NCBI RefSeq assembly: GCF_000974785.1
Contig: NZ_BBWV01000004.1
Span: 372,001-436,000, forward strand
DNA from: Flavihumibacter petaseus NBRC 106054
GTDB taxonomy: Bacteria > Bacteroidota > Bacteroidia > Chitinophagales > Chitinophagaceae
DNA length: 64,000 bases
Reading direction: 5' to 3'
Shown in pieces: positions 18,954-27,763 of the stretch. Numbering within the stretch: the stretch's first letter is position 1; the number at the start of each line of letters is the position of its first letter. The position numbers were made by a program, and so were the translations under genes. The notes under the pieces are model-generated. The model ran no database searches, was not told the DNA's origin, and saw nothing but the letters and a program-made list of their open reading frames with translations.

Positions 18954-20006
18954 ATGTTCAATTTTAAAAATCTATCACCCCGGCAGGTGGCCGGTGTGCT
19001 GGCATTTTCAATTGCCGCACTCGTCAGCCTGGCGAACCTCGCGCTCGATAAATCCTGGAAGATAGCCTTGATTTATTTTGCGCTTCTTTTCATTGTCTCC
19101 TATGCGCTGATCTTCTATTTCCTGCAGCAATTCATCTACCGGAGAATCAAACTCATCTACAAATTCATTTACCAGACCAAGGCCAGCAAGCGGGAAGAGT
19201 TTTACAACAAGTACATCATTCCCCAGAAGAGCATTGACGAAGTGAAGGAAGATGTAGAGAAATGGGCAGAGCAACGGGAAGGCGAGATCCGGATGCTGAA
19301 GAAAAATGAAGCTTTCCGGAAAGAATTCCTGCAGAATCTGGCGCATGAATTCAAGACGCCGATTTTCGCCATCCAGGGCTATGTGGATACATTGCTCGGC
19401 GGCGCCATGGAGAATACGGAGGTACGGAAAAAATTCCTTGAAAATGCCAGCCGCAATGTAGACCGGCTGGTGAACCTGATGACGGACCTCGACGAAATCT
19501 CAAGATTGGAATCAGGCGAACAGGTGTTGTATAAACAATACTTTATCATCCAGGACCTGGTAAGGGAAGTTATTGAATCGCTTTCCATCAAACTCAGCCA
19601 GAAACAGATTACTGCGTCCATAAAAAAAGGGTGCGAGTCCCCTCCCATCTATGTCTTTGCTGATAAGGAAAAGATCCGTCAGGTAGTGATCAACCTGGTG
19701 GCGAACGGTGCCAAGTACGGCAAACCAGGAGGAACCATTGTAGCCAGCATGTACAATACAGATGAATTCAAAGTACTGGTGGAGATCAGTGATGACGGCA
19801 TCGGGATTGAAGAAGAACATCTGCCCCGCATCTTTGAACGTTTTTACCGGACTGACAAAGCACGTAGCCGCGATAAGGGCGGTACCGGACTTGGTCTTGC
19901 CATTTGCAAACATATTATTGAAGCGCACGGAGAATCCATGCATGTGCGCAGTAAGCCGGATGTCGGCACCACGATCGGCTTTACACTCCCTTCCAGCAAA
20001 GAATAA
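18954..20006 (+). CDS. PhoR-like sensor histidine kinase
   Basis: 350 residues. Two membrane helices (about 11-29 and 36-57) with only a very short outer loop, then a HAMP-like linker, HisKA with His about 131 (LAHEFKTPIFA) and HATPase with N box (VVINLVANGAKYG), G1 (DDGIGI), and G2 (GGTGLGLAI). The tiny extracytoplasmic loop means it probably does not bind phosphate itself and instead senses through a partner, as PhoR does. No PAS domain is visible. It is the probable partner of the upstream regulator. Confidence 0.92.
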   Translation: MFNFKNLSPRQVAGVLAFSIAALVSLANLALDKSWKIALIYFALLFIVSYALIFYFLQQFIYRRIKLIYKFIYQTKASKREEFYNKYIIPQKSIDEVKEDVEKWAEQREGEIRMLKKNEAFRKEFLQNLAHEFKTPIFAIQGYVDTLLGGAMENTEVRKKFLENASRNVDRLVNLMTDLDEISRLESGEQVLYKQYFIIQDLVREVIESLSIKLSQKQITASIKKGCESPPIYVFADKEKIRQVVINLVANGAKYGKPGGTIVASMYNTDEFKVLVEISDDGIGIEEEHLPRIFERFYRTDKARSRDKGGTGLGLAICKHIIEAHGESMHVRSKPDVGTTIGFTLPSSKE

Positions 20007-20149
20007 AAAAGCCAACGTATGGAGATACACCGGCTTCACTGCATGAGAAAAAGCTAACGCTTTTGTACACAACAACTGAGATATGTATGACAGCCCAAAG
20101 CTAGGGCTGCAGTGTTACTGCAATTTGACCTGCACATTACGGAACTATG

Positions 20150-20178
20150 AAAAAAAGCCCGTCACCAGAGTGACGGGC
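20150..20178 (-). terminator. Terminator of the TonB receptor/beta-helix lipoprotein operon
   Basis: GCCCGTCAC (20157-20165) pairs perfectly with GTGACGGGC (20170-20178), followed by seven U on the minus strand, 22 bp after the lipoprotein stop. Confidence 0.92.
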
Positions 20179-20200
20179 CCTCACATTCAAACCATAGAAA

Positions 20201-21589
20201 TCAGTAAGTATTGTTTTTCGGATTGAAGCTGGTCCAGCCCTCCATCCAGTTGGTTGTACCAAATGCTCCGCGGAATGTTGTCGGTGTGAAGAACACATCC
20301 ATCCCGGTAAAGTTGCCGCCTGTCAGCGCAGGAGAGCCGGCTTTCGGCAAGAAGTTGGGCGCGTTCAGGTTGAACGGATCAGTCAGTTGTACATCATCGC
20401 GGGATGGCAGCACAGTGTTACCCTGGGCAGCAGCAAAAGCCTGAAGCTGTGCAGCCGTGAAAACTGTGGAGGCGGGGTCGGGAGCCGGGTTACCGCTACC
20501 ATCTTTCTTGTCTTCAGAAGTATAATACGGATTTTTATACACTGCAATGATATTGTCCATGAATTCAGACAAACCATCTTTATAAGCCTGCGCGGTCTCT
20601 TTACTTTCCATAGAGAATCCCGCCTTGCGATGGCCGATCAGGAGAGAGTTGCGCAGCACGAAACGGGTGGAACGGCGCCAGCGGTTGCTGTAGCCATGGT
20701 TGGCGCTTGAACCGGTGGTATCGTATGGTCCGATCAGCGTAAGATTGCTCAGCTGGGGGCGTGTAAATGGTTCTGTCTGTGTACCACTGCCATCATTATC
20801 ACACTCAATGCCGTTGGCCTGATCTGTATCTGCCGGCTTGTCGCGAAGGGAAACTGCATATTGGATCTTTCCGGTATAGCCAAAGTCGAAGTCATAGTCA
20901 TCATCCATTGTACCGAAAGCAACCAGGTTTTTACAATTTACAGTACCGCCAAAAAATTCGTACGCATCATCACCACCGTAAGAAACCTGAACGTTCTCAA
21001 TAATAGTACCCGCACCAACACCGCCGAAGGTGATGCCGTTGATCTCTGAACCCGGCTCGGCAGCGATACCGGAAAATTCAACCCTTACATATCGCAGGAT
21101 ACCACTGTTGTCGTTAGGATCAGTTCCGCCGTAGGGGCGGCCGATTCCGCCCTCAATAATGGGCGCTGGTGATGTGGGACGGTTGGTGGGTGCTTTGCCC
21201 AGCAAAATAATACCTCCCCAGTCGCCGGGCTGACGTTCGCCGGCAGCCTTACCGGAGGTGAAGATGATCGGTGCGTCGGGGCGCCCATCGGCTATGAGCT
21301 TGGAACCCCGTTCAATAATCAGCGCACCTTTATCTGCCACATCGCTTTTGATAATGGTGCCTGGTTCAATAGTAAGCGTAGCGCCATTGTTCACATATAC
21401 ATACCCCTTCAGTGTATATACACCTGCTGCAAGGGTACGGCTCTGGTCAATCGTTCCGTTCAGCACCTTGCTGGTGGAGTCTGTCCCATCCGGCGGATAG
21501 TTGTATTCGTCGCCCACTTCCACCTTGATGCAACTGCTGATCATGAGTGCACTCACTGCAACTGCTGTTATTTGCTTTACCAATTTCAT
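20201..21589 (-). CDS. beta-helix lipoprotein, partner of the TonB receptor
   Basis: 462 residues. Lipobox ISSC with Cys about 20 marks an outer-membrane lipoprotein. The body has the repetitive pattern of a right-handed parallel beta-helix (GYVYVNNGATLTIEPGTIIK, GALIIERGSKLIADGRPDAP, IIENVQVSYGGDDAYEFFGG). It begins 38 bp after the TonB receptor gene and ends at the shared terminator, so it occupies the place SusD-like proteins take beside SusC receptors. I infer surface capture of a phosphorus-containing substrate because of the Pho-like control; the actual ligand is unknown. Confidence 0.82.
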   Translation of the reverse strand: MKLVKQITAVAVSALMISSCIKVEVGDEYNYPPDGTDSTSKVLNGTIDQSRTLAAGVYTLKGYVYVNNGATLTIEPGTIIKSDVADKGALIIERGSKLIADGRPDAPIIFTSGKAAGERQPGDWGGIILLGKAPTNRPTSPAPIIEGGIGRPYGGTDPNDNSGILRYVRVEFSGIAAEPGSEINGITFGGVGAGTIIENVQVSYGGDDAYEFFGGTVNCKNLVAFGTMDDDYDFDFGYTGKIQYAVSLRDKPADTDQANGIECDNDGSGTQTEPFTRPQLSNLTLIGPYDTTGSSANHGYSNRWRRSTRFVLRNSLLIGHRKAGFSMESKETAQAYKDGLSEFMDNIIAVYKNPYYTSEDKKDGSGNPAPDPASTVFTAAQLQAFAAAQGNTVLPSRDDVQLTDPFNLNAPNFLPKAGSPALTGGNFTGMDVFFTPTTFRGAFGTTNWMEGWTSFNPKNNTY

Positions 21590-21627
21590 ACCTCTTTGTT
21601 TAAAAATTTCTGGTTGTTTTACGGTCT

Positions 21628-24453
21628 TTATTTGCGTTTCTTAAGTTCAAAATCGTAGGTGAAGCCGATGGTGATGGTGGTTCCCGGCTTGTAACTGCTG
21701 AAGATCCTGTCCTCACCGTTAAATGCTTTACCTGAGCTCCTGTTCTCGTAAAGTGTAATGGAGTTGTTGAAGATGTCGCTTACACTGAGTTTTAATTCAC
21801 CTCTCCTTTCCATGATCTTGCGCGATAACTGGAAGTCAAGCAGGTTCCGCGGACGTTCATAGATATCCGGGAATTCCTGCTGAAATTCTCCGTTGACATC
21901 CTTGGTAGGCGTGCTGCCTACGAGTGCCAGGCGCGGTCCGATGACATTGTACAGGAGCGTTGCACTGAAAAGCTTGTCTGAAGTATACTGGATACCGGCA
22001 TTCACGAGATATGGCGACTGTCCCTGGATCGGACGGTTGCTGTTGATTGGCTGTCCTGATGTTTCGTCGGGAAAGCTGACATCAGAGAACAGGTAAGTGA
22101 TGTTTCCGAAAGCAGTCATGTTGCTGAGCACTTTGCTGCCCTTGTTCAGGAAATCGAGGTTTTTCCTGAATTCAAGTTCTGCTCCATAGGTATTGGCGTC
22201 TGTGGCGTTCTGATAAAAGTATTGGCGGCGGTCTGCATTGGAACCCGGATCAAGCCTGAACTCGATGGGATTCTTGAAATTCTTGTAAAAAGCGCCAACA
22301 GAAAAAGTTTCTCCTGCTGCAGGATAGATTTCATACCGTACATCAAAGTTGTTGATCTTGGTACGCTTCAGGTCCGGGTTACCCACGATGCCGTAGTTGG
22401 CTTCATAATCAAAGAAGGCAAACGGAGCAATCTCCCTGAACTCTGGCCGTGCAACAGTCTGGAAGGCTGAGAAGCGAAGGTTGTTTTTGGTGTTCAGCGA
22501 CCAGGTCAGGTTGACGGAAGGAAGGAAGTCCCATGTTTCCTGGTCAACATCCACTCTTTTGGCTTCCTGGTTCTTGGTAGTCAGGTACTGTTCAAAAAAT
22601 TCCAGCCTGGCTCCCCACACTAATCTTACTTTTTCACTCAGCTTGTTGTCAAACATGGCGAAACCAGAATTGATGGTGGAGATACCAAAATACTTATCCT
22701 GATTGTTGGTAAAGTCGTCCAGCACAAATCCTGTTCTGCTGATATTTTCTTTTTTAAAGATCTGGTCGTAGGGAAGTGATGCCAGTTCCTGGTTGAAGTT
22801 GGATTGATTGGTTTCCACATACCGGAAAATGCGACTCTGGAAATCGCGGAAACGAATGATCGTTGAAGCGCCGCCCTTGAATTGCTGCTTTTGTCCAAAC
22901 AGTTCGAAAGGAAGGGTCAGTGCTCCCGAAGCCGTAATCGTATGATCCTGCAGGTCACTCCAGAAACGGCGGGTGTCATCGGGATCGATTTCAAATTTAT
23001 TGCTGCCGATCGCACGCACATACTGCTGCGTGCGCAGATCGGGCTGGGAACGGGTAACGAGTGAATAACCGGTGTTCCAGCGGAACTTCATCTTTGCCAG
23101 TTTCAGCTGGTGATCGCCCTCAAATTGTCCGCTGTAAAAGCTTCTCTGGTTCAGGAAAGAGGAATAAAAATTGATATCCTGGTTCCGGTTGGAGTTAAGT
23201 CCGGTGCGAACGAAGTAGTTGTCGTCATAGAACCGGTTGAAAATATTCTTGAAAGAGATTTTGTTGTTCTTCTGGGCATAGGTGATATTCACCAATGCAC
23301 CGATATTGGTCTGGTAGCGGTTCTGGTTATCAGTCAGCTGAAAGATAGGTGTGGCATCAGACTGCAACAACTGGCGCTGCACATCATATTTCAGCATGGT
23401 GTTGCGATATATGACAGATGCGATAAAGCCCAGTTTAGCATCATTCTTCAGTATGCGTGTGGAACCATAGGCAAGATTGTAGGTTTGTGCTGGCCTTGCA
23501 GTGGCATTCGCCTGGGCGTACACATCATCACGCATGAGCTGCGATTTGGAGATCTGGTCATCAACAGGAAGTGCGCGGTATTCCTGGGGAGTTGCCGGAA
23601 ATGCGGAAGGGAATTTCCTTGTTCCGTTATCCCATCCCAGCCAGTCTGTGCTGGTGCGGGGGTTGCTCGTGAAATCCCTGAATACTGAATTCAGGTTGAA
23701 CCCCAGCTGGAAACCGATAGAAAGGAAATCTTTTGTAGGTACATCCTTTGTCTGCACCTGGATCAGGCCACCGGCAAATTCACCGGTCAGTTCCGGGGTG
23801 GCTGTTTTATTGATCACAATATTGTCGATCATATTCGCGGGGATCACATCAAAGGAGAATGCCTTGCGGTCCGGTTCACTTGAAGGCAGCTGCGAGTTGT
23901 TGATAAAGGCGGCATTATACCGGTCGCTAAGACCACGAACGATTACGAATTTGTTATCCTGGATACTGGCGCCGCTCACACGCTTCAACACTTCACCCGT
24001 AGTGCGGTCAGGTGTCCTCCTGATCAGGTCGGCTGCTATACCGCTGGATACTGCTGTATTGTTCCGCTGAAGATTGATGAGTGCGCTGGTAGTTTCTTTC
24101 CGCACTGAACTTCTTACTACTACCTCTCCCAGTTCTGATTTGCTTTCGAGTACAACAGAGAGTGTATTGTCTTCACCTGATTTCAGTTCAACATCTTCAA
24201 GTGATTTGGTGGTATATCCGGCACTCGAAATCTTAAGGGTGTATTTCTTTCCGGGTTCCAGCTGCAGGGTAAATCTTCCTTCCACATCAGCGGCTGTTTT
24301 ACGGTTGGTACCATCTACTGTAATGGTAGCACCAGGAACAGCTTCGTTACGGGAATTGATCACTTTTCCGCTGAGCCTGAGGCTGCTTTGGGCAGAAAGT
24401 TTCAGCAATGCGATCAGAAGAAAACTCAGCAGAAATAGGGTCTTTTTGCGCAC
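21628..24453 (-). CDS. TonB-dependent receptor under Pho-box-like control
   Basis: 941 residues from GTG 24453, which gives a compact signal peptide (LFLLSFLLIALLKLSAQ). A longer frame starts at TTG 24477, but that codon lies in the -7 box. Order: carboxypeptidase-regulatory-like domain (LSGKVINSRNEAVPGATITV), plug (ADLIRRTPDRTTGEVLKRVS, FVIVRGLSDRYN) and a large barrel ending in aromatic ITIGFTYDFELKKRK. It would import a nutrient using TonB energy. It is cotranscribed with the beta-helix lipoprotein and preceded by six 11-bp repeats. Confidence 0.92.
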   Translation of the reverse strand: MRKKTLFLLSFLLIALLKLSAQSSLRLSGKVINSRNEAVPGATITVDGTNRKTAADVEGRFTLQLEPGKKYTLKISSAGYTTKSLEDVELKSGEDNTLSVVLESKSELGEVVVRSSVRKETTSALINLQRNNTAVSSGIAADLIRRTPDRTTGEVLKRVSGASIQDNKFVIVRGLSDRYNAAFINNSQLPSSEPDRKAFSFDVIPANMIDNIVINKTATPELTGEFAGGLIQVQTKDVPTKDFLSIGFQLGFNLNSVFRDFTSNPRTSTDWLGWDNGTRKFPSAFPATPQEYRALPVDDQISKSQLMRDDVYAQANATARPAQTYNLAYGSTRILKNDAKLGFIASVIYRNTMLKYDVQRQLLQSDATPIFQLTDNQNRYQTNIGALVNITYAQKNNKISFKNIFNRFYDDNYFVRTGLNSNRNQDINFYSSFLNQRSFYSGQFEGDHQLKLAKMKFRWNTGYSLVTRSQPDLRTQQYVRAIGSNKFEIDPDDTRRFWSDLQDHTITASGALTLPFELFGQKQQFKGGASTIIRFRDFQSRIFRYVETNQSNFNQELASLPYDQIFKKENISRTGFVLDDFTNNQDKYFGISTINSGFAMFDNKLSEKVRLVWGARLEFFEQYLTTKNQEAKRVDVDQETWDFLPSVNLTWSLNTKNNLRFSAFQTVARPEFREIAPFAFFDYEANYGIVGNPDLKRTKINNFDVRYEIYPAAGETFSVGAFYKNFKNPIEFRLDPGSNADRRQYFYQNATDANTYGAELEFRKNLDFLNKGSKVLSNMTAFGNITYLFSDVSFPDETSGQPINSNRPIQGQSPYLVNAGIQYTSDKLFSATLLYNVIGPRLALVGSTPTKDVNGEFQQEFPDIYERPRNLLDFQLSRKIMERRGELKLSVSDIFNNSITLYENRSSGKAFNGEDRIFSSYKPGTTITIGFTYDFELKKRK

Positions 24454-24474
24454 AGTGACTGGTTTGTTTGCGCG

Positions 24475-24554
24475 CAAAACTAGTTGCGTAATGTTACCGT
24501 GTTGTTATTGGCTGATTAACGAATTGTAACGCTAATATTACCGGAATGTTACCT
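24475..24554 (-). promoter_or_regulatory. Promoter with six-copy 11-bp Pho-box-like array
   Basis: The minus strand carries TAGTTTTG (24482-24475), a full -7 match. Six bp upstream begin six contiguous 11-bp units (24489-24499 to 24544-24554). Their plus-strand cores are ATGTTAC, TTGTTAT, TGATTAA, TTGTAAC, ATATTAC and ATGTTAC. The last unit reaches the porin stop codon. Six units could hold three dimers of a PhoB-type regulator. Spacing and orientation are identical to the array at 1020-1063. Confidence 0.8.
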
Positions 24555-25858
24555 CAGAAGCGGAATTGCAGCCGAACCGTCAGAACGTTGTCGCTCAGGT
24601 CTTTGGTATATCCCGGAAGATGGGTGGATTCGTTGGTGACAAAGTCGTACCAAAGTACCAGTTTGAGGTTCTGGTTGATATAATTGAGGTAACCCAGCCC
24701 GAGTGTATTGTAGCGGATATCCGCGGCGTGGTAATTGCCTTCTTCCCTGATGTCCTTCCCCCTGACCTTGGTATTCGGATCGTACCAGTCATATTTGGCT
24801 GCAAACTGGTGCTTTCCGATGGAATGTAACAGGTAAAAGAATGCACCGTTAAACGGTCGCGTATAGAGAGGTTCAGTTGGTAATCCCCCGGGGGTCTCAC
24901 TGGTCAGGGCCAGTGATGTCTGGCGGCCGAACCAATACTCAGCCCTTACGATGGTTTTACTTTTGGGATGCTTGAACTCCCATTGCATGTCTGCACCAGC
25001 ATATTGCCTTGGTGCCTTGCTGCCCACATTGCCTTCGCTGGAATCCACCACAAAACCCTTTCCCTCTTCCATATTATATATGTACTTCGAGCTCTGCATG
25101 AACCCGCCATACAGCAAAGACATAGCAGCAGACAATTTTATTTTCGGGGTTAGCTGCCTGGGTTTCATCCCGGCCCGCATGATCAGGTCTTTATAGGAAT
25201 CATATTCCGTTGGTCCGGTGAGGCCCTGCCCATTGAATACGCCAAAGTCCACCTTTAACCACGCATACTTGTGACCTTTCCGCCTGGGTTCAAAACTGAC
25301 CATGGCCCCCAGGTCGCGCTCAGTGCGCATCAGGGTCTGTGACATCCGTCCCCTTTCCGGCGATTCCCGGTCAATGGAGGACAGGTTGACTTCGTAACCG
25401 AAAGGCCGGGCAAACATCCCCATGGCCAGGGTAAATACTTCCCACCGGTTTTCGAATACCCTGCCCCAGAAATCCCGGATAGCGACCCCCCTTTCGGTGC
25501 CATCGAACTGAAAGGCAAACTGCACACTGGCCTTTTCATCTTTATTGAACCGGGTATAATCGAACCGGACCCGTCCTCTCCTGAGCATAAACCGGCTGTT
25601 CACATTGGGAGGGAAATCCGGACCAGCAAAAGTGCGGATACCCTTTTCAGATGCCAGCTGGAACTGGGGCTGCATATAGCCAATGATGGTGAGGTAATTG
25701 TACTTTTCGTAGATGCCCAGCAGGTTCTTATTGGTCATTTTTGACGTGTCCATCATATCCATCAGGAACTGGGATTTCGCATGAAAGTTTAGTCCCAAAC
25801 ACATGAAAACCAATAGAAAAAGATTCCTGAAGTACCGTGAAACCTGCGTTAACGCCAT
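24554..25858 (-). CDS. OprP/OprO-type phosphate-selective porin
   Basis: 434 residues with a signal peptide ending near residue 30 (LNFHAKSQ). The barrel shows the OprO/P family pattern: FMLRRGRVRFDYTRFNKDEK near the N-terminus, repeated amphipathic strands, and a terminal Phe (LTVRLQFRF). Such porins pass phosphate or pyrophosphate across the outer membrane. It is divergent from DUF47-PiT and upstream of the TonB receptor gene, whose promoter array begins at its stop. Anion selectivity is inferred from family and context. Confidence 0.88.
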   Translation of the reverse strand: MALTQVSRYFRNLFLLVFMCLGLNFHAKSQFLMDMMDTSKMTNKNLLGIYEKYNYLTIIGYMQPQFQLASEKGIRTFAGPDFPPNVNSRFMLRRGRVRFDYTRFNKDEKASVQFAFQFDGTERGVAIRDFWGRVFENRWEVFTLAMGMFARPFGYEVNLSSIDRESPERGRMSQTLMRTERDLGAMVSFEPRRKGHKYAWLKVDFGVFNGQGLTGPTEYDSYKDLIMRAGMKPRQLTPKIKLSAAMSLLYGGFMQSSKYIYNMEEGKGFVVDSSEGNVGSKAPRQYAGADMQWEFKHPKSKTIVRAEYWFGRQTSLALTSETPGGLPTEPLYTRPFNGAFFYLLHSIGKHQFAAKYDWYDPNTKVRGKDIREEGNYHAADIRYNTLGLGYLNYINQNLKLVLWYDFVTNESTHLPGYTKDLSDNVLTVRLQFRF

Positions 25859-25880
25859 ATTACCAAATTATTAACGGCCG

Positions 25881-25939
25881 CAAATGTAGTTCCGGAATGC
25901 AGGCTGGACGGGACTTTCCATGTTAAGGAATTATTATCA
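25881..25939 (-). promoter_or_regulatory. Porin promoter with a weaker Pho-like repeat pair
   Basis: The minus-strand -7 box TACATTTG (25888-25881) lies 22 bp before the porin ATG. Two 11-bp units with cores ATGTTAA (25920-25926) and TTATTAT (25931-25937) lie further upstream, one base out of the register of the strong arrays. Same orientation, weaker match. Confidence 0.4.
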
Positions 25940-25973
25940 ACTGGAAAAAGCCTTAACTGGAGCCGAAAGACTC

Positions 25974-25981
25974 TATTTTTG
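25974..25981 (+). promoter_or_regulatory. -7 promoter element of DUF47-PiT
   Basis: TATTTTTG is a full TAnnTTTG match 14 bp before the DUF47 ATG. No clear 11-bp repeats are in register, so this operon may not be under the same regulator. Confidence 0.5.
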
Positions 25982-25995
25982 CGCAAAATTCAAGT

Positions 25996-26643
25996 ATGTC
26001 CATATCGTCCATCCTGAAATTATTCACTCCCAAGGACAAGGTTTTTTATTCCTTATTTGAAGAGGTGGCTGGTACTGTGGCTAAAATGGGCCGGTTGATG
26101 AAGGATGTGGTCAACGAGACTGATTTCGACAAAAGGGCGGCGCTGATCGCCCGGATGGAAGACCTGGAACATGTAAACGACGATCTTACCCACAAGATCT
26201 TTACTGAATTGGGCCGGAACTTCATTACTCCCTTTGACCGGGAAGACATTCACTACCTGGCCAGTTCCCTTGACGATATCTGCGACTATATTTTTGCTTC
26301 TGCCAAAAAGATCAATTTCTACCGTGTTAACCCCAACGATCCCGGGATCCAGAAGATGGCTGACCTGATCGATCAGGGTGCGGACCAGATCCGGAATGCG
26401 GTGCTTGAACTCCGGAACATGAAAAACATGCGGCAGATGACAGATGCGCTGGTTAAGGTAAACAGCATTGAAAATCAGGCCGATGATATATTTGACCTCA
26501 GTATTGACCGGTTGTTTGAAACAGAACCCGATGCGAAAGAGGTTATCAAAAAAAGAGAGATCTACCAGGTGATGGAAATCGTTACAGACAAGTGCGAAGA
26601 CGCCGCCAATGTGATCGAAAGCATCATCATCAAATACGCGTAA
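25996..26643 (+). CDS. DUF47 family (PhoU-like) protein, partner of PiT
   Basis: 215 residues, all-helical, with the PhoU/DUF47 pattern: DKVFYSLFEEVAGTVAKMG at the start, a mid-protein E/DxxxD cluster (LASSLDDICDYIFASAKKI) and KCEDAANVIESIIIKYA at the end. DUF47 proteins are encoded next to PiT carriers and are thought to control their activity. Cytoplasmic. The next gene begins 12 bp later and is the PiT carrier, so they form one operon. Confidence 0.95.
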   Translation: MSISSILKLFTPKDKVFYSLFEEVAGTVAKMGRLMKDVVNETDFDKRAALIARMEDLEHVNDDLTHKIFTELGRNFITPFDREDIHYLASSLDDICDYIFASAKKINFYRVNPNDPGIQKMADLIDQGADQIRNAVLELRNMKNMRQMTDALVKVNSIENQADDIFDLSIDRLFETEPDAKEVIKKREIYQVMEIVTDKCEDAANVIESIIIKYA

Positions 26644-26655
26644 CCACTCCTTCGT

Positions 26656-27696
26656 ATGACCTTTCTCGTTATCATCATTGTTCTCGCGCTGGTTTTCGAT
26701 TATATCAATGGATTTCATGACGCGGCCAACTCCATTGCCACTATTGTTTCTACCAAAGTACTGACGCCGTTTCAGGCGGTTTTGTGGGCGGCATTCTTCA
26801 ACTTCGCCGCCTTTTTTATTTCCAAATACTGGATCGGGGAATTTAAGATCGGCAATACGGTAGCGAAATGGGTGAATGAAGATTTTATCAACCTGCATGT
26901 GGTTTTCTCGGGATTGATCGCAGCCATCGCCTGGAACCTGATTACCTGGTGGTTCGGCATTCCTTCCAGCTCCTCCCATACGCTGATGGGTGGATTTCTT
27001 GGCGCGGCACTTGCGCACGCAGGGGGACTCAGCCAGAATGGGCACAATGTGGTAAACTATGCCAAGGTAATTCCAACTTTCCTGTTCATTTTCCTGGCGC
27101 CACTCATCGGTATGGTGATCGCCTATATTATAACGGTGATCATCCTGAACATCTGCAGGAAGGCTATACCGCACAAGGCCGACAAATGGTTCAGGAGGCT
27201 GCAGCTGGTATCCAGCGCCCTCTTCAGCCTCGGGCATGGCGGTAATGATGCCCAGAAAGTTATGGGTATCATCGGTGCAGCCATCATTTACCACGATAAG
27301 ATGAAGGGCATTTCCATGGATTTCAACACTTTTGTCAATATCTACTGGTGGGTACCGCTGGCCAGCTTTACTGCAATCGGTCTCGGAACACTGAGTGGTG
27401 GCTGGAAGATTGTCAAAACAATGGGAACCCGTATTACCAAAGTTACACCGCTGGAAGGTGTTGCCGCTGAAACTGCAGGTGCAGCCACCTTGTATCTTAC
27501 CGAGCATCTGGCCATTCCCGTTAGTACCACGCACACCATTACCGGAGCAATTATTGGTGTGGGCGCAACCAAAAGATTATCTGCAGTCCGCTGGGGTGTT
27601 ACGATCAACCTGTTATGGGCCTGGATCCTGACGATCCCCGTCAGCGCCCTTTTTGCAGCGATCATTTACTTCCTGGTGAAATTGTCCGGAATCTAA
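26656..27696 (+). CDS. PiT family low-affinity inorganic phosphate transporter
   Basis: 346 residues with about ten membrane helices. Both family signature regions are present: [20 protein letters not shown] at the start and [18 protein letters not shown] in the second half, plus the paired SSSHTLMGG and [12 protein letters not shown] motifs. It carries phosphate, probably as a metal complex, with protons or sodium across the inner membrane. With the porin and TonB receptor next door, it completes a path from outside to cytoplasm. No high-affinity PstSCAB system is in the window. Confidence 0.96.
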   Translation: MTFLVIIIVLALVFDYINGFHDAANSIATIVSTKVLTPFQAVLWAAFFNFAAFFISKYWIGEFKIGNTVAKWVNEDFINLHVVFSGLIAAIAWNLITWWFGIPSSSSHTLMGGFLGAALAHAGGLSQNGHNVVNYAKVIPTFLFIFLAPLIGMVIAYIITVIILNICRKAIPHKADKWFRRLQLVSSALFSLGHGGNDAQKVMGIIGAAIIYHDKMKGISMDFNTFVNIYWWVPLASFTAIGLGTLSGGWKIVKTMGTRITKVTPLEGVAAETAGAATLYLTEHLAIPVSTTHTITGAIIGVGATKRLSAVRWGVTINLLWAWILTIPVSALFAAIIYFLVKLSGI

Positions 27697-27763
27697 CCAG
27701 CCTTCCCTTCCATCGCCTGTTTGGAGCTGCTTTTTGTTTATCTTGTGCCATCATTTGATAAGC

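Noticed and set aside
25855-25876. Pair of 11-bp units with cores ATATTAC and TTATTAA next to the porin start
   Set aside because: Overlaps the porin start codon and has no -7 box at the expected distance downstream, so probably chance.
26053-27534. 493-codon open frame opposite DUF47 and PiT
   Set aside because: Both genes on the plus strand have clear family motifs; the reverse frame has none and crosses two genes.
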